Of a stretch of 64,000 nucleotides of DNA, positions 45,534 to 53,847 are shown in pieces (positions within the stretch are counted from its first letter, which is position 1; each line of letters starts with the position of its first letter). Position numbers and translations under genes: made by a program. The notes beneath the pieces are model-generated. The model was not told where the DNA came from. It saw only the letters and a list, made by a program, of their open reading frames with translations, and did not search any database. Source of the DNA: Rhodococcus koreensis (GTDB lineage: Bacteria > Actinomycetota > Actinomycetes > Mycobacteriales > Mycobacteriaceae); contig NZ_FNSV01000005.1 in NCBI RefSeq assembly GCF_900105905.1, positions 1,612,001 to 1,676,000 of the forward strand. The letters are read 5' to 3'.

Positions 45534-46979
45534 TCACACGACGAGCGTCGGCGTCACGGACATCGAGGCGTCGGCGGACACGACCAGCGTGGCAAGGACA
45601 TTCACGGCGGCGGTCAGTTCGGACACCGGCCGTGTGAACGGCATCCGCTGATGGTCGTCGAACAGATGGCCGGTGCCGAACCGCGGCCCCGGCGCCAGCA
45701 GCAGCCCCCGCGACCGCGCGGCCGCGACGAGGTCCGTCGAACTCGTATCGGCAGGCAGCCTGCACCACAGGGACAGTCCCCCGGCGGGCAGCACGTAACT
45801 CCACCCGGGCAACCGCTCGTCGACCGCCGCCGCGAGCGCGTCCCGCTGCACCCGGAGGTCGCGGCGGCGCTGCGCGACCAGTCGATCGTGCCAGGCGAAC
45901 AGGCGCACGGCCGCAAGCTGATCCAGCACGGAGACCGACAGCTGCCTGCGGGCCATGATCTTGGCCAGCTGCGCGGTGCGGGCAGCCTCCGCACGCACCC
46001 AGCCGATGCGGATACCTCCCCACACGGTCTTGCTGAGGCTGCCGATCGCCACCGTCGCCGATTCCGGGACCGGGACACCGAACGGCTCCAGGTCGTCCGG
46101 ACCGTCCAGCACGATGTCCGCCGCCACTTCGTCCACGACAGTCACCACTCCGTGGCGGGCGAGGGTCGCGGCCAGCCGCCGTCTGCCCTCCGGAGTTGCC
46201 CTGGCTCCCGAGGGATTGGAGAAGTCCGGCATCACGTACGCCACCGTGGGGGCACTCTGCCGGGCGGCCCGGTCCGCGTCGGCGACGAACGCGTCCGGGT
46301 CGGTCGCGTCGATCGGCACCGGAACGGGTCTGCCGCCGGCCGCCTGCACGGATTCGACCGCGCCGGGGTAGGTCGGGTGCTCGATCAGGACACGGTCGCC
46401 CGCCTCGACCAGTGCCTCGAACACCACCTCGGTGGCGTCACCCGCGCCCCCGGTGACGAGGATCTGGTCCGCGATGGTCGGGCGACCGCGGCGCGTGTAG
46501 CGGTCTGCTATCGCCGCCCGGAGTGTGGTCAGTCCGCCGGGGTGGTAGCCGTGCTGGGGCATGAAGCGGGGCAACTCGTCGACGGCGTCGAGGTACGCCT
46601 CCTTGAGTTCAGGAGCGGCCGCCGGTGCGGCGTTGACGAGGTCGATCACGCCGTCGACCGGCGCCCCGACCATGGTTCCCCAGGCGGGCGGACCCGACGG
46701 CATCGCCACGAATGTCCCCGATCCGTGCCGCGCCGACGCCCAACCGGCCTCTCGCAGTTCGCGATAGGCGGCGCTGACGGTCACCCGGCTGAGCCGGAGT
46801 TCCTCCGCGAGGGCCCGTTCGGCGGGCAGCCGGACTCCGACGGCCATGGACCCGTCGGCGACCCTCTCGCGCAGGGCGTCGGCGAGCCCGCGGTACAGGG
46901 GCTGCCCGCCGGCGGGCGCCGCACCGAGCAGCACCGCCAACTCGGCCGCGGAGACGGTTCGGACCGGTTCGCTACTCAT
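45534..46979 (-). CDS. MocR/GntR-family regulator with aminotransferase domain
   Basis: About 481 residues: N-terminal GntR winged helix (PLYRGLADALRERVADGSM..., RLPAERALAEELRLSRVTV) joined by a linker to a fold-type I PLP aminotransferase domain, with the PLP-lysine in GSLSKTVWGGIRIGW. MocR regulators sense PLP or amino-acid derivatives; PdxR-type members control vitamin B6 genes. The start is ATG 46979. An inverted repeat TTTCCA-N8-TGGAAA lies just upstream, likely its own operator, shared with a tiny ORF in the other direction. Confidence 0.87.
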   Translation of the reverse strand: MSSEPVRTVSAAELAVLLGAAPAGGQPLYRGLADALRERVADGSMAVGVRLPAERALAEELRLSRVTVSAAYRELREAGWASARHGSGTFVAMPSGPPAWGTMVGAPVDGVIDLVNAAPAAAPELKEAYLDAVDELPRFMPQHGYHPGGLTTLRAAIADRYTRRGRPTIADQILVTGGAGDATEVVFEALVEAGDRVLIEHPTYPGAVESVQAAGGRPVPVPIDATDPDAFVADADRAARQSAPTVAYVMPDFSNPSGARATPEGRRRLAATLARHGVVTVVDEVAADIVLDGPDDLEPFGVPVPESATVAIGSLSKTVWGGIRIGWVRAEAARTAQLAKIMARRQLSVSVLDQLAAVRLFAWHDRLVAQRRRDLRVQRDALAAAVDERLPGWSYVLPAGGLSLWCRLPADTSSTDLVAAARSRGLLLAPGPRFGTGHLFDDHQRMPFTRPVSELTAAVNVLATLVVSADASMSVTPTLVV

Positions 46980-46989
46980 ACAGGCCACT

Positions 46990-47009
46990 TTTCCACAGAG
47001 GACTGGAAA
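46990..47009. promoter_or_regulatory. Inverted repeat upstream of the MocR-type regulator
   Basis: TTTCCA-N8-TGGAAA, 10 bp before the regulator start and 31 bp from the small ORF at 47041. GntR/MocR proteins bind such short repeats in their own promoters. The sequence is simple, so this remains a proposal. Confidence 0.35.
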
Positions 47010-47040
47010 TCGCGGTCCACTTCCGGCCGACAATCGATTC

Positions 47041-47166
47041 ATGTTGGTAATTGGAATCCTCTCGGCCCTCAGTCTGGCGTCGGTGGCCTGGCTCTGCGTC
47101 AGCACGGCGCAGGGCGGACGGTCCGGGCCGGCAGGCCCTCCGCGCAGCCACCTGCACAGCGACTGA
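47041..47166 (+). CDS. Possible 41-residue single-pass membrane peptide
   Basis: ATG 47041 opens MLVIGILSALSLASVAWLC, a clear hydrophobic helix, followed by a short basic, Gly/Pro-rich tail. It lies between the divergent MocR gene and the MobA-MoeA fusion on the plus strand, with no strong ribosome site. It may be a real small membrane protein or chance. Confidence 0.35.
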   Translation: MLVIGILSALSLASVAWLCVSTAQGGRSGPAGPPRSHLHSD

Positions 47167-47188
47167 GGGAGTGCGGCAGCATGAGGGA

Positions 47189-48937
47189 ATGAACTCTGCC
47201 GCGCCCGTTCACGCGATAGTCCTCGCCGGTGGACGAGCCACTCGGATGGGCGGCGTCGACAAACCGGCCGTAGTGGTCGGCGGACGCCGGATGCTAGACA
47301 CCGCCCTCGACGCCGTCGACGACTGTGAGCGCATCGTCGTCGTGGGACCTCGCCGCGCCGACCTCGATTCGACGGTGCTCCAGACGCAGGAGACGCCGCC
47401 GGGCGCAGGCCCGGTCGCGGGGGTGGCCGCCGGGCTGGCCGTGCTCGACGCCGACCCGGCCGACCGGGTGATCCTGCTCGCGTCGGACCTGCCGTTCGCG
47501 GAACCGGCGATGGCCGAGGCCCTCGCCGCCGCCGTGCAGGACGCCGACACCGTGTTCGCGGTCGACGAGTCGGGCCGCCTGCAGTTCCTGTTGTCCGCGT
47601 GGCGCGTCGGCGCGCTCACCGACCGGCTCCGCGCGCTCGGCTCCGCCGTGAACCAGCCCATGAAGGCCCTCGTTCCGGAATCGTTCGGAACGGTGCTCTT
47701 CCGCGGCGTCACCGACTGCGACACACCGGAGGACGTCGAGCGGGCCCGGAGCACGTCCGCGGCGGCGCCGGTCACCATCGCCGAGGCCCGCACCGCGATC
47801 CTGGCCGCGGTCCCCCCACTGCCACCGCGCGCCGCGGCGCTCGGCACGTCGCTCGGCGCCACGCTCGCCGAGCCGCTGCTCGCCGCCGACGCCCTGCCGC
47901 GCATCGCGGTGTCCGCCATGGACGGGTACGCCGTCGCGGGCGACGGTCCGTGGGTGCTGCGCGACGCCATCCGGTACGCCGGCAGCGACGAGGAACTCGA
48001 ACTGGCAGAGGGCGAGGCGGCGCGGATCGCGACCGGTGCACATCTGCCCAGCGGCGCCTCCACCGTCGTGCGGGACGAATTCGCCGTGACGACAGACACT
48101 TCCGAGGGGCCGCGACTGTCCCGCAGACACGGCGTTCCCGTGCGCGACGACGCGCGGCGTCGCGGTGAGGACTGGCACGAGGGGTACCGGCTCGCGGCGG
48201 AGGGAACGGCCGTCACGCCCGCGCTCGTCTCCGCGGCCGCGAGCGCGGAGGTGACCACCGCCGGGGTCCGCGGACCGGTCCGCGCGCACGTCGTGGTCAC
48301 GGGCGACGAGATCCGGCGCGACGGCCCGCTGCGCCACGGGCAGACCCGGGATGCACTGGGACCCGTTCTCCCCCAGTTCCTCTCGTGGTGCGGCATCCAC
48401 ACGGTCGCCGACACGCACCTGCGGGACACGTCCGACAGCTTCGATGAGCTGTTCCGGGAAGTCCGCCGGCCCGACCTGATCGTGATCGTGGGGGCCACCG
48501 GCGGCGGCGCGGCCGACCAGCTGCGTGCGGCGCTCGACCGTGCGGACGCCCGGATCGTGGTGGGGAGGGTGCGGTGCCGCCCGGGCGGTTCGCAGGTGAC
48601 CGCCCTGCTGCCCGACGGCCGGGTGGTCCTCGGGCTGCCCGGCAACCCGTACGCCGCGGTCGTGACACTGCTGACCACGGTTCCGTTCATCGCAGCCGCG
48701 CTCACCGGTCGCACCCCGGCACCGATTCAGCTGGGGCGCATCGCGAATGCGTCCGAGGTCAGCGGCGACGCCACCCGCATCCTGCCCGCCGTCCCGCAAC
48801 CGGACGGCACGTGGCGCGTGGACCCCGGAATCCGGACGGCGCATCTCGCGGGCCTGATCGACCGCGAGGCGCTGGCGCTGGTCCCGGCGGGGGCCGCCGA
48901 CGGTGATCTCGCCGAGCTGGTGCCCCTACCGCGCTGA
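47189..48937 (+). CDS. MobA-MoeA fusion protein (molybdenum cofactor synthesis)
   Basis: About 582 residues from ATG 47189. Residues 1-185 are a MobA-like nucleotidyltransferase (AIVLAGGRATRMGGVDKP, LASDLPF), which attaches GMP to Mo-molybdopterin. From about residue 195 the MoeA module begins, with SAMDGYAVAG, ARIATGAHLPSGA, VVTGDEI, VGATGGGAADQLR and LGLPGNPYAAVV, which inserts molybdate. Both are normally separate proteins; the fusion couples two late steps. It faces the sirohaem/nitrite operon convergently, 9 bp from cbiX, consistent with making the cofactor for nitrate reductase. Confidence 0.9.
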   Translation: MNSAAPVHAIVLAGGRATRMGGVDKPAVVVGGRRMLDTALDAVDDCERIVVVGPRRADLDSTVLQTQETPPGAGPVAGVAAGLAVLDADPADRVILLASDLPFAEPAMAEALAAAVQDADTVFAVDESGRLQFLLSAWRVGALTDRLRALGSAVNQPMKALVPESFGTVLFRGVTDCDTPEDVERARSTSAAAPVTIAEARTAILAAVPPLPPRAAALGTSLGATLAEPLLAADALPRIAVSAMDGYAVAGDGPWVLRDAIRYAGSDEELELAEGEAARIATGAHLPSGASTVVRDEFAVTTDTSEGPRLSRRHGVPVRDDARRRGEDWHEGYRLAAEGTAVTPALVSAAASAEVTTAGVRGPVRAHVVVTGDEIRRDGPLRHGQTRDALGPVLPQFLSWCGIHTVADTHLRDTSDSFDELFREVRRPDLIVIVGATGGGAADQLRAALDRADARIVVGRVRCRPGGSQVTALLPDGRVVLGLPGNPYAAVVTLLTTVPFIAAALTGRTPAPIQLGRIANASEVSGDATRILPAVPQPDGTWRVDPGIRTAHLAGLIDREALALVPAGAADGDLAELVPLPR

Positions 48938-48946
48938 CCGGACGGT

Positions 48947-49651
48947 TCAGCGCTGGTACGACAGCGCGCGGACCGCGGCCGGGATTCCGCTGCGGTAGCG
49001 GTCCGCGACGAGATCGACGATCGCCGGATCGACGCCGAGCGGCTCGGCCACCCCGTCCGCACCGGCATCGGCGAGGCGGGCGTGGAACAGTCCGTGGGCC
49101 AGGAGGTACGACGCGACGAACACCCGCTTCTCGCCGCCGGCCCGCAATCCTTCGACCACGTCCGGGACGCGCGGCTGCGCGGTCGCGACGTAGCCGATCC
49201 GGACCCGCGACGCGACGAGTTCCGACAGCATCGCCGCGGCGCGCCGGACGTCGCGCAGCGCCCGCGGGTCGGACGAGCCTGCCGCGGCGAGCACGACCGC
49301 GTCGCCGGGCCGCCAGCCCGCGTCGACGAGACGCCGCAGCAGGACGTCCGCGAGAACGGGGTCCGGTCCCAGCGCCCGGGTCACGGCCACGGAGGGATGG
49401 CCGCTGTCGGCGACCTCCCGCGGAACGTCGGTGTGGACGTGGTAGCCCGACGCGAGGAACGCCGGCACCACGACGGCGGGCCCGGTGATGTCGCGGAGCA
49501 CCTCGGCGGGTGACGGCCCGAGTACATCCACGAAGGACACCCGGGTCGGTCCGACCTGCTCGGCGACGGCGTCGGCGAGCGCGGCGATCATTTCCACGCC
49601 TCGGGGACTCCGCGTTCCGTGTGCCACCAGTACCAGTGCTGTCTCGTTCAT
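48947..49651 (-). CDS. Sirohydrochlorin chelatase-like protein (CbiX/SirB type)
   Basis: 234 residues with the two half-repeats of CbiX: LVLVAHGTRSPRGVEMIAAL and later RVFVASYLLAHGLFHARLA, each carrying metal-site His. It inserts Fe2+ (or Co2+) into sirohydrochlorin to make sirohaem. Last gene of the nir operon; its ATG overlaps the preceding stop (ATGA). With the HemD-like protein it supplies the sirohaem needed by NirB. Confidence 0.88.
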   Translation of the reverse strand: MNETALVLVAHGTRSPRGVEMIAALADAVAEQVGPTRVSFVDVLGPSPAEVLRDITGPAVVVPAFLASGYHVHTDVPREVADSGHPSVAVTRALGPDPVLADVLLRRLVDAGWRPGDAVVLAAAGSSDPRALRDVRRAAAMLSELVASRVRIGYVATAQPRVPDVVEGLRAGGEKRVFVASYLLAHGLFHARLADAGADGVAEPLGVDPAIVDLVADRYRSGIPAAVRALSYQR

Positions 49652-50805
49652 TGCTGTCCCTCCTCACGTGAATCGGCGCAGTCGACGGGATCGAGCGCGA
49701 GGCGGTATCCGCGCTTGACCACCGTCTGGACTGCCTTCGGTGCGCCCAGGGACGCGCGCAGTCTGGCCACCGCCGTCTCCACGGCGTGGGTGTCGCCGCC
49801 GCCGCCGGGCAGTGCCGCGAGCAGTTCGTCCCGGGGGACGACCCGGCCGGGCCGGGCGCCGAGCGTGCGCATCAGCGACATCGCGGCGGGCGGCAGCTGG
49901 CGCACCTCGCCGTCGACGACGACGCATCCGCCGCGGATGCTCAACTCGTGTCCGGCGGTGTGGATCTTGTTCGCCCGCCGCGGCAGCTCGTCGGCGATGT
50001 GCCGGGCGAGCGCACCCAGTCGCGAGCGTGCCGGCATCGTCGTGGGGACCTCGAGTTCGCGGAGCGGTCCGGCGGTGACCGGTCCGACGCAGGCCGCGAG
50101 AACCCGGTGCCGGAACGAGTGCAGCACCATCTCGATCATTCCGGTCTCCTTGGCGCGGGTCAGCAGCGAGGCCACCGCCGGTGCGCTGGTGAAGCTGACC
50201 GCGTCGAGACCGCCGGAGGCGATCAGTTCGATCATCCGGTCCATCGGGGCCTGGTCCTCGAGCGGCGTCCACCGGTAGACGGGGACTGCGATCACGTCGG
50301 CGCCCGCGCAGCGCAGCACCTCGCAGAAGTCCGCGACCGGCTCCCATTCCGTGGTGGCGCCGTGCAACTGGACCGCGATGCGCTTGCCTTCGACGCCCTC
50401 GCCGAGCAGGTGATCGAGCACTTCGGCCGACGACTCCGACGCGGGCGACCACTCCTCCCGCAGGTCCGCCGCCCGGATCGCGCCCTTCGCCTTGGGTCCG
50501 CGGGCCAGCAGGCGGCTCGCGGCCAGGGCCCGGCCCAGCTCCTCCGCTTCACCCCAGCCGTCCGCCGCCTCCATCCAGCCGCGGAAACCGATCCCGGTGG
50601 TCGCGACGACGATCTCCGGCGGGTTGTCGATGATCTGGCGCGTGACCCGCTCGAGTTCCGTGTCGTCGGCCAACGGGATGATGCGGATGGCCGGAGCGTG
50701 CACCACGGTGGCACCGCGCCGCGTCAGCAGCGTGGCGAACTCTTCCGCACGCCGGGACGCCGTGATCCCGATCGTGAACCCGCACAGCGGCGCCGCGTCG
50801 TTCAC
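49648..50805 (-). CDS. Uroporphyrinogen-III synthase-like protein with C-terminal winged helix
   Basis: About 385 residues from GTG 50805. Residues 1-265 are HemD-like (GFTIGITASRRAEEFATLL, ...DAVSFTSAPAV), and the C-terminal 100 residues are an OmpR/PhoB-type DNA-binding domain (VDGEVRQLPPAAMSLM..., GGDTHAVETAVARLRASLG, VVKRGYRLAL). This matches the Rv0260c type, which combines tetrapyrrole synthesis with regulation. Translation is coupled on both sides (GTGA with nirD, ATGA with cbiX). It could regulate the nir genes in response to tetrapyrrole intermediates, which is inference. Confidence 0.85.
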   Translation of the reverse strand: MNDAAPLCGFTIGITASRRAEEFATLLTRRGATVVHAPAIRIIPLADDTELERVTRQIIDNPPEIVVATTGIGFRGWMEAADGWGEAEELGRALAASRLLARGPKAKGAIRAADLREEWSPASESSAEVLDHLLGEGVEGKRIAVQLHGATTEWEPVADFCEVLRCAGADVIAVPVYRWTPLEDQAPMDRMIELIASGGLDAVSFTSAPAVASLLTRAKETGMIEMVLHSFRHRVLAACVGPVTAGPLRELEVPTTMPARSRLGALARHIADELPRRANKIHTAGHELSIRGGCVVVDGEVRQLPPAAMSLMRTLGARPGRVVPRDELLAALPGGGGDTHAVETAVARLRASLGAPKAVQTVVKRGYRLALDPVDCADSREEGQQ

Positions 50806-51203
50806 GCGTGCGTGCTGTGGACCTGGACGACGCCGGCCCACACCCGCACGTCGTACACGGGCAGCCGCACCGACTCGTCGTCGAGGCAGCGACCGTCGAC
50901 CAGCGAGAACACCTGCTTGAGCAGGGGCGACGCCACGGTGGGCTCTCCTGCCCGGTCACCCACGAGGCCGCGGGACATCACGGCCGCGCGCCCGAACGGG
51001 TCGATGTTGCCGACGGCGTGCAGGGACCCGTCCTCGAGAAGGAACAGTGCCACCTGCTCTCCGCCCCGCAGCAGCACCGCCACCCCGAGACCGGGGATCA
51101 GCTGGCTGAGCGGACACGCGGACGTCCATTCGAGACGGCCTGACTTGACGCTTTCGAACCTGGTTCCACTGGCACTGTGGACGTTCATGTCGACGACGGT
51201 CAT
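50802..51203 (-). CDS. nirD: Assimilatory nitrite reductase small subunit NirD
   Basis: 133 residues from ATG 51201-51203, with AGGAGG 6 nt upstream. It shows the NirD Rieske-like fold (VAVLLRGGEQVALFLLEDG, ...AVGNIDPFGRAAVMSRGLV) without the Cys/His ligands of true Rieske proteins, as is normal for bacterial NirD. It forms NirBD with the large subunit. An inverted repeat lies in the 81-bp gap after nirB. Confidence 0.92.
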   Translation of the reverse strand: MTVVDMNVHSASGTRFESVKSGRLEWTSACPLSQLIPGLGVAVLLRGGEQVALFLLEDGSLHAVGNIDPFGRAAVMSRGLVGDRAGEPTVASPLLKQVFSLVDGRCLDDESVRLPVYDVRVWAGVVQVHSTHA

Positions 51204-51226
51204 CACAGTCCTCCTTCGGGCTGGTG

Positions 51227-51246
51227 TGTATCCGTGCTTGGATACA
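51227..51246. repeat. Inverted repeat in the nirB-nirD gap
   Basis: TGTATCC-N6-GGATACA, perfect 7-bp arms, 24 bp before the nirD start. It could be an operator or an mRNA hairpin affecting nirD expression. The remaining gap (51204-51284) shows no other signal. Confidence 0.5.
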
Positions 51247-51284
51247 TAGTTCGTGGTGGGTGTTTCCGCAGCGTTAAGCGGGGA

Positions 51285-53795
51285 TTACTCCGATGTAGAA
51301 GCTGCGAATTTCGGCATTCCCATCAACACCGGGACCTTCCGGACACCCGTGTCGTCGAACGCGACGGTCGGATCGGCCTCGTCGGGCGCGTTGACGAACG
51401 AGACGAACCGCGACAGCTTCTCCGGGTCCTCGAGCACACCCGCCCACTCGTCCTTGTATCCCAGAACGTGCTTGGCCATGGCCGCCTCGAGATCGGCGGC
51501 GATGCCCAGGCTGTCCTCGCACACCACGGCCTTGAGGTGGTCGAGCCCGCCTTCGAGGGACTCGACCCACGGCGCGGTGCGCTGGAGCCGGTCCGCGGTG
51601 CGGATGTAGAACATCAGGTACCGGTCGATGTACCGGATCAGGGTCTCGTCGTCGAGCCCGCCTGCGAGCAGCTGGGCGTGCTTCGGGGACTGGCCACCGT
51701 TGCCGCCGACGTACAGGTTCCAGCCGTTCTCGGTGGCGATGACGCCGACGTCCTTGCCGCGCGCCTCGGCGCATTCACGGGCACAGCCCGACACACCGAA
51801 CTTGATCTTGTGCGGGGACCGCAGGCCGCGATACCGGTTCTCCAGGTCGACCGCCATACCCACGGAGTCCTGCACGCCGTACCGGCACCAGGTGGATCCG
51901 ACGCAGCTCTTCACGGTGCGCAGCGACTTGCCGTACGCCTGGCCCGACTCCATGCCGGCGTCGACGAGGCGCTTCCAGATCGCGGGCAGCTGCTCGACGC
52001 GGGCGCCGAACAGGTCGATGCGCTGACCGCCGGTGACCTTCGTGTAGAGGCCGAAGTCGCGGGCCACCTCGCCGATGACGATGAGCTGTTCGGGCGTGCA
52101 TTCGCCGCCGGGCATCCGCGGCACCACCGAGTAGGTGCCGTTCTTCTGGATGTTGGCCAGGAAGTGGTCGTTCGTGTCCTGCAGTCCCGCCTGGTTGCGG
52201 TGCAGAATGTGGTCCGAGTCGGTGGACGCCAGGATCGACGCGACGACGGGCTTGCAGATGTCGCAGCCCGAGCCCGTTCCGTACTTCGAGATCAGCGCGG
52301 AGAACGTGCGCGTGTCGGTGGCCTGCACGATCTCGAACAGCTCGGCACGGGACTGCTCGAAGTGCTCGCACAGCGCCTTCGACATCACCACTCCGGACGA
52401 CGCGAGCAGCTGCTTGATGGTCGGCAGGCAGCCACCGCACGTGGTGCCGGCGTTGGTGCAGCTCTTGACCTGCGCGATGTCGCAGGCGCCGTCGGCGATG
52501 GCCCCGCAGATCGCGCCCTTGGTGACACCGTTGCAGGAGCACACCTCGGCGTCGTCGGGCAGGGATCCGGCGCCGGGCTTCTCCCCCGCGGGCGAGATGA
52601 GCGAGGCCGGATCGCCGGGCAGTTCGCGGCCGACGAGGGGACGCAGCGACGCGTACGCGGAGGCGTCACCGACGAGGATGCCGCCGAGCAGCGTCTTCGC
52701 GTCGTCGGACACGACGAGCTTGGCGTAGGTGCCCTTGGCGGCGTCGCTGAGAACCACCTCCAGCGCGCCGGGGGTCTGAGCGTGGGCGTCGCCGAAGCTG
52801 GCGACGTCCACACCCATCAGCTTGAGCTTGGTGGACAGGTCGGCGCCGGGGAACTCCGCCGCCCCGCCGAGCAACCGGTCCGCGACGATCTCCGCGGTGG
52901 TGTACCCGGGAGCGACGAGGCCGTAGCACCTGCCCTCCACCGCGGCGCACTCGCCGACCGCGTAGATGTTCTCGTCCGACGTGCGGCACCCGAGGTCGGT
53001 GATGATCCCACCGCGCTCACCGACCTCGAGTCCCGCGTCGCGGGCCAGCTGGTCCTGCGGCCGCACACCCGCGGAGAACACCAGCAGCGCGGCCTCGATC
53101 ACCGAGCCGTCGGACAGTTCGACGCTGATCCCGTCCGGGCCCTCGGTGATGCCTGCGGTGCCGACACCCGCGTGGACGGTGAGACCCAGGTCGGTGACGA
53201 GGTTGGCGAGCAGCGCGCCGCCGCCCTCGTCGACCTGCAGCGGCATCAGCCGGGGAGCGAACTCGACCACGTGCGGGGTCATGCCCATCAATTTGAGGGC
53301 GTTCGCGGCCTCGAGTCCGAGCAGACCACCGCCGACCACGACACCGACGGCGCCGGGCCCGGCCGCGTCGGCACGCTTCCGGATGCCGTCCAGGTCGGCG
53401 AGCGTGCGGTAGACGAAGCACTCCGGCCGGTCGTGGCCGGGGATCGGCGGCACGAACGGATACGAACCGGTGGCCATCACGAGAGCGTCGTACCCGACGA
53501 CCTCACCCGAATCGGTGGTGACCTTGCGGGCCTCCCGATCGATGGTCGCGGCCCGGCGGCCGATCCGGAGGTCGACGAGCGCGTCGTCCGGGTAGTCGTT
53601 ACCCGCGAGCGCAAGCTCCTTGGGGTCCCACGCCCCCACGTAGGAGGACAGTCCCACCCGGTCGTACGCGGGGAGGGGCTCCTCGCAGAGCACCGTCACC
53701 GACCAGTCGTCCGACTCGTCGCGTGCACGCAACGCCTCGACGAATCGATGTCCGACCATTCCGTGTCCGATGACCACTGCTGACTTGCGGCTCAT
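51285..53795 (-). CDS. nirB: Assimilatory NADH-dependent nitrite reductase large subunit NirB
   Basis: 836 residues. N-terminal FAD/NAD(P)H reductase (VVIGHGMVGHRFVEAL, GGGLLGLEAANALK), a [2Fe-2S] BFD-like domain (CSCNGVTKGAICGAI and CTNAGTTCGGC), then sirohaem/[4Fe-4S] domains with CVGSTWCRYG and GCARECAEARGKDVG. It reduces nitrite to ammonium in the cytoplasm with six electrons from NAD(P)H. ATG 53795 follows AAGGAG. It lies 52 bp downstream of narK and upstream of nirD and the sirohaem genes, so uptake, reduction and cofactor supply are together. Confidence 0.97.
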   Translation of the reverse strand: MSRKSAVVIGHGMVGHRFVEALRARDESDDWSVTVLCEEPLPAYDRVGLSSYVGAWDPKELALAGNDYPDDALVDLRIGRRAATIDREARKVTTDSGEVVGYDALVMATGSYPFVPPIPGHDRPECFVYRTLADLDGIRKRADAAGPGAVGVVVGGGLLGLEAANALKLMGMTPHVVEFAPRLMPLQVDEGGGALLANLVTDLGLTVHAGVGTAGITEGPDGISVELSDGSVIEAALLVFSAGVRPQDQLARDAGLEVGERGGIITDLGCRTSDENIYAVGECAAVEGRCYGLVAPGYTTAEIVADRLLGGAAEFPGADLSTKLKLMGVDVASFGDAHAQTPGALEVVLSDAAKGTYAKLVVSDDAKTLLGGILVGDASAYASLRPLVGRELPGDPASLISPAGEKPGAGSLPDDAEVCSCNGVTKGAICGAIADGACDIAQVKSCTNAGTTCGGCLPTIKQLLASSGVVMSKALCEHFEQSRAELFEIVQATDTRTFSALISKYGTGSGCDICKPVVASILASTDSDHILHRNQAGLQDTNDHFLANIQKNGTYSVVPRMPGGECTPEQLIVIGEVARDFGLYTKVTGGQRIDLFGARVEQLPAIWKRLVDAGMESGQAYGKSLRTVKSCVGSTWCRYGVQDSVGMAVDLENRYRGLRSPHKIKFGVSGCARECAEARGKDVGVIATENGWNLYVGGNGGQSPKHAQLLAGGLDDETLIRYIDRYLMFYIRTADRLQRTAPWVESLEGGLDHLKAVVCEDSLGIAADLEAAMAKHVLGYKDEWAGVLEDPEKLSRFVSFVNAPDEADPTVAFDDTGVRKVPVLMGMPKFAASTSE

Positions 53796-53847
53796 GCCGT
53801 CGCTCCTTCTAGCTGAATTACTCGAGTTCATGCGGTACTGCGGGAGG

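Noticed and set aside
48297..48668. Minus-strand open frame inside the MobA-MoeA fusion
   Set aside because: Antisense to strongly conserved MoeA motifs; product is Arg/Pro-rich without features.
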